Shown: one piece after another, positions 20,919-21,195 of the stretch
How the letters are laid out: every line of letters begins with the position of its first letter
Numbering within the stretch: position 1 is the first letter of the stretch
Virus record (IMG/VR): IMGVR_UViG_3300042914_001970
Span: 1-21,195 of that record
Source of the DNA: a virus
Direction: 5' to 3' (one strand)
Length of the DNA stretch: 21,195 bases
Made by a program: the position numbers and the translations under genes
Notes under the pieces: model-generated
Seen by the model: only the letters and a program-made list of their open reading frames with translations
Databases searched by the model: none
What the model was told of the DNA's origin: nothing

Positions 20919-21118
20919 TGCTTGTTTATTTCGTGCGTTAAATACCACAATGCTTTTTGTAGGTCTTGTTTTCGGTTGCCTTTTTTGTCGGCCCTCAACA
21001 CATATTTTATAACATTCGCCAACTCAAAGTTAAGGTTGTAGTGGTTGATTATTTTTATCACCTCCATTGGATTGTCCTCGCCTCCGTAGTGCTTTGGGTG
21101 ATTGACTGCCTCGCTCAT
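20915..21118 (-). CDS. DUF3310 protein
   Basis: A 67-residue protein of the DUF3310 family, common in phages of many hosts. Signature elements are NHPKHYGGEDNPMEVIKIIN, FELANVIKYVLRADKKG and DLQKALWYLTHEI. The biochemical role of the family is not established; it is often found near nucleotide metabolism genes. The ATG follows a strong AGGAGGTGAT Shine-Dalgarno-like sequence with only about 2 nt between the end of the match and the ATG, unusual in this window. It starts inside the last codons of the preceding gene. Confidence 0.88.
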   Translation of the reverse strand: MSEAVNHPKHYGGEDNPMEVIKIINHYNLNFELANVIKYVLRADKKGNRKQDLQKALWYLTHEINKQ

Positions 21119-21195
21119 ATCACCTCCTGTAATTTCAACCGTTCAAACTCTTTTATTGTCATCGTAAACTTGTTCCCGCTTTCGGCTGCGAACTC
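21115..21195 (-). CDS. C-terminal fragment of an upstream gene (partial)
   Basis: The reading frame ends with TGA overlapping the DUF3310 ATG as ATGA. The visible 26 residues run from EFAAESGNKFTMTI to KEFERLKLQEVI. Helical and charged, with no recognisable motif. The strong Shine-Dalgarno of the next gene is encoded in its last codons. Confidence 0.6.
   Translation of the reverse strand, partial: EFAAESGNKFTMTIKEFERLKLQEVI

Overview
The window is a contiguous piece of a tailed-phage (siphovirus-type) genome whose host is almost certainly a member of the Bacteroidota. Three things point there. Non-coding gaps carry the Bacteroidota -7 promoter box TAnnTTTG. Most starts lack Shine-Dalgarno sequences. 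Several proteins look like Bacteroidota phage families: a BT4734-like primase, a DUF3127-type OB protein and a characteristic tape-measure C-terminus. Almost every gene is on the minus strand, so the transcriptional order runs from high to low coordinates, with tightly packed ATGA-type overlaps. No integrase, portal, protease or capsid gene is visible, so this is only part of the genome.

Layout in transcription order. (1) 21.2-19.7 kb: DUF3310 protein, two-TM holin-like protein, a beta-rich protein and a two-TM coiled-coil protein (a possible lysis cluster). It ends at a strong intrinsic terminator that also appears to end a roughly 60-nt predicted small RNA. (2) 19.6-17.9 kb: small accessory genes. 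They are interrupted by an 881-bp insert (18164-19044) that looks like two integron gene cassettes with attC-like sites. It contains the only plus-strand gene in the window. (3) 17.8-14.4 kb: an orphan C5-cytosine DNA methyltransferase followed by a run of small genes, including an HTH protein and a protein resembling the RNA polymerase alpha C-terminal domain. (4) 14.35-12.8 kb: recombination module (DUF3127 OB/SSB-like protein, RecT-like annealase, Gp157-like coiled coil). (5) 12.8-9.4 kb: replication module behind its own promoter and a structured leader. It has a PD-(D/E)XK nuclease, a BT4734-like primase and an SF3 helicase. (6) 9.37-9.09 kb: a non-coding AT-rich region with 11-12 bp iteron-like repeats and a long AT palindrome, a candidate origin or terminator. 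(7) 9.08-8.3 kb: VRR-NUC-type nuclease, a promoter and a small-terminase-like protein. (8) 8.3-4.5 kb: large terminase, GT2 glycosyltransferase, SAM methyltransferase, three small proteins and a tail assembly chaperone. The chaperone has a clear -1 frameshift extension at a T9 slippery run. (9) 4.5-0 kb: tape measure protein, a large tail-tip protein and the start of another tail gene.

The modules fit a phage that primes and unwinds its own DNA, recombines it with a RecT/SSB pair, packages it with its own terminase and builds a long flexible tail. The strongest novel candidates are the integron-cassette-like insert in a phage operon and the tail-chaperone frameshift. Next come the leader with two interleaved 8-bp helices ahead of the replication genes and the predicted short terminated RNA at 19.73-19.79 kb. 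All functional names rest on reading motifs by eye; no search was run.
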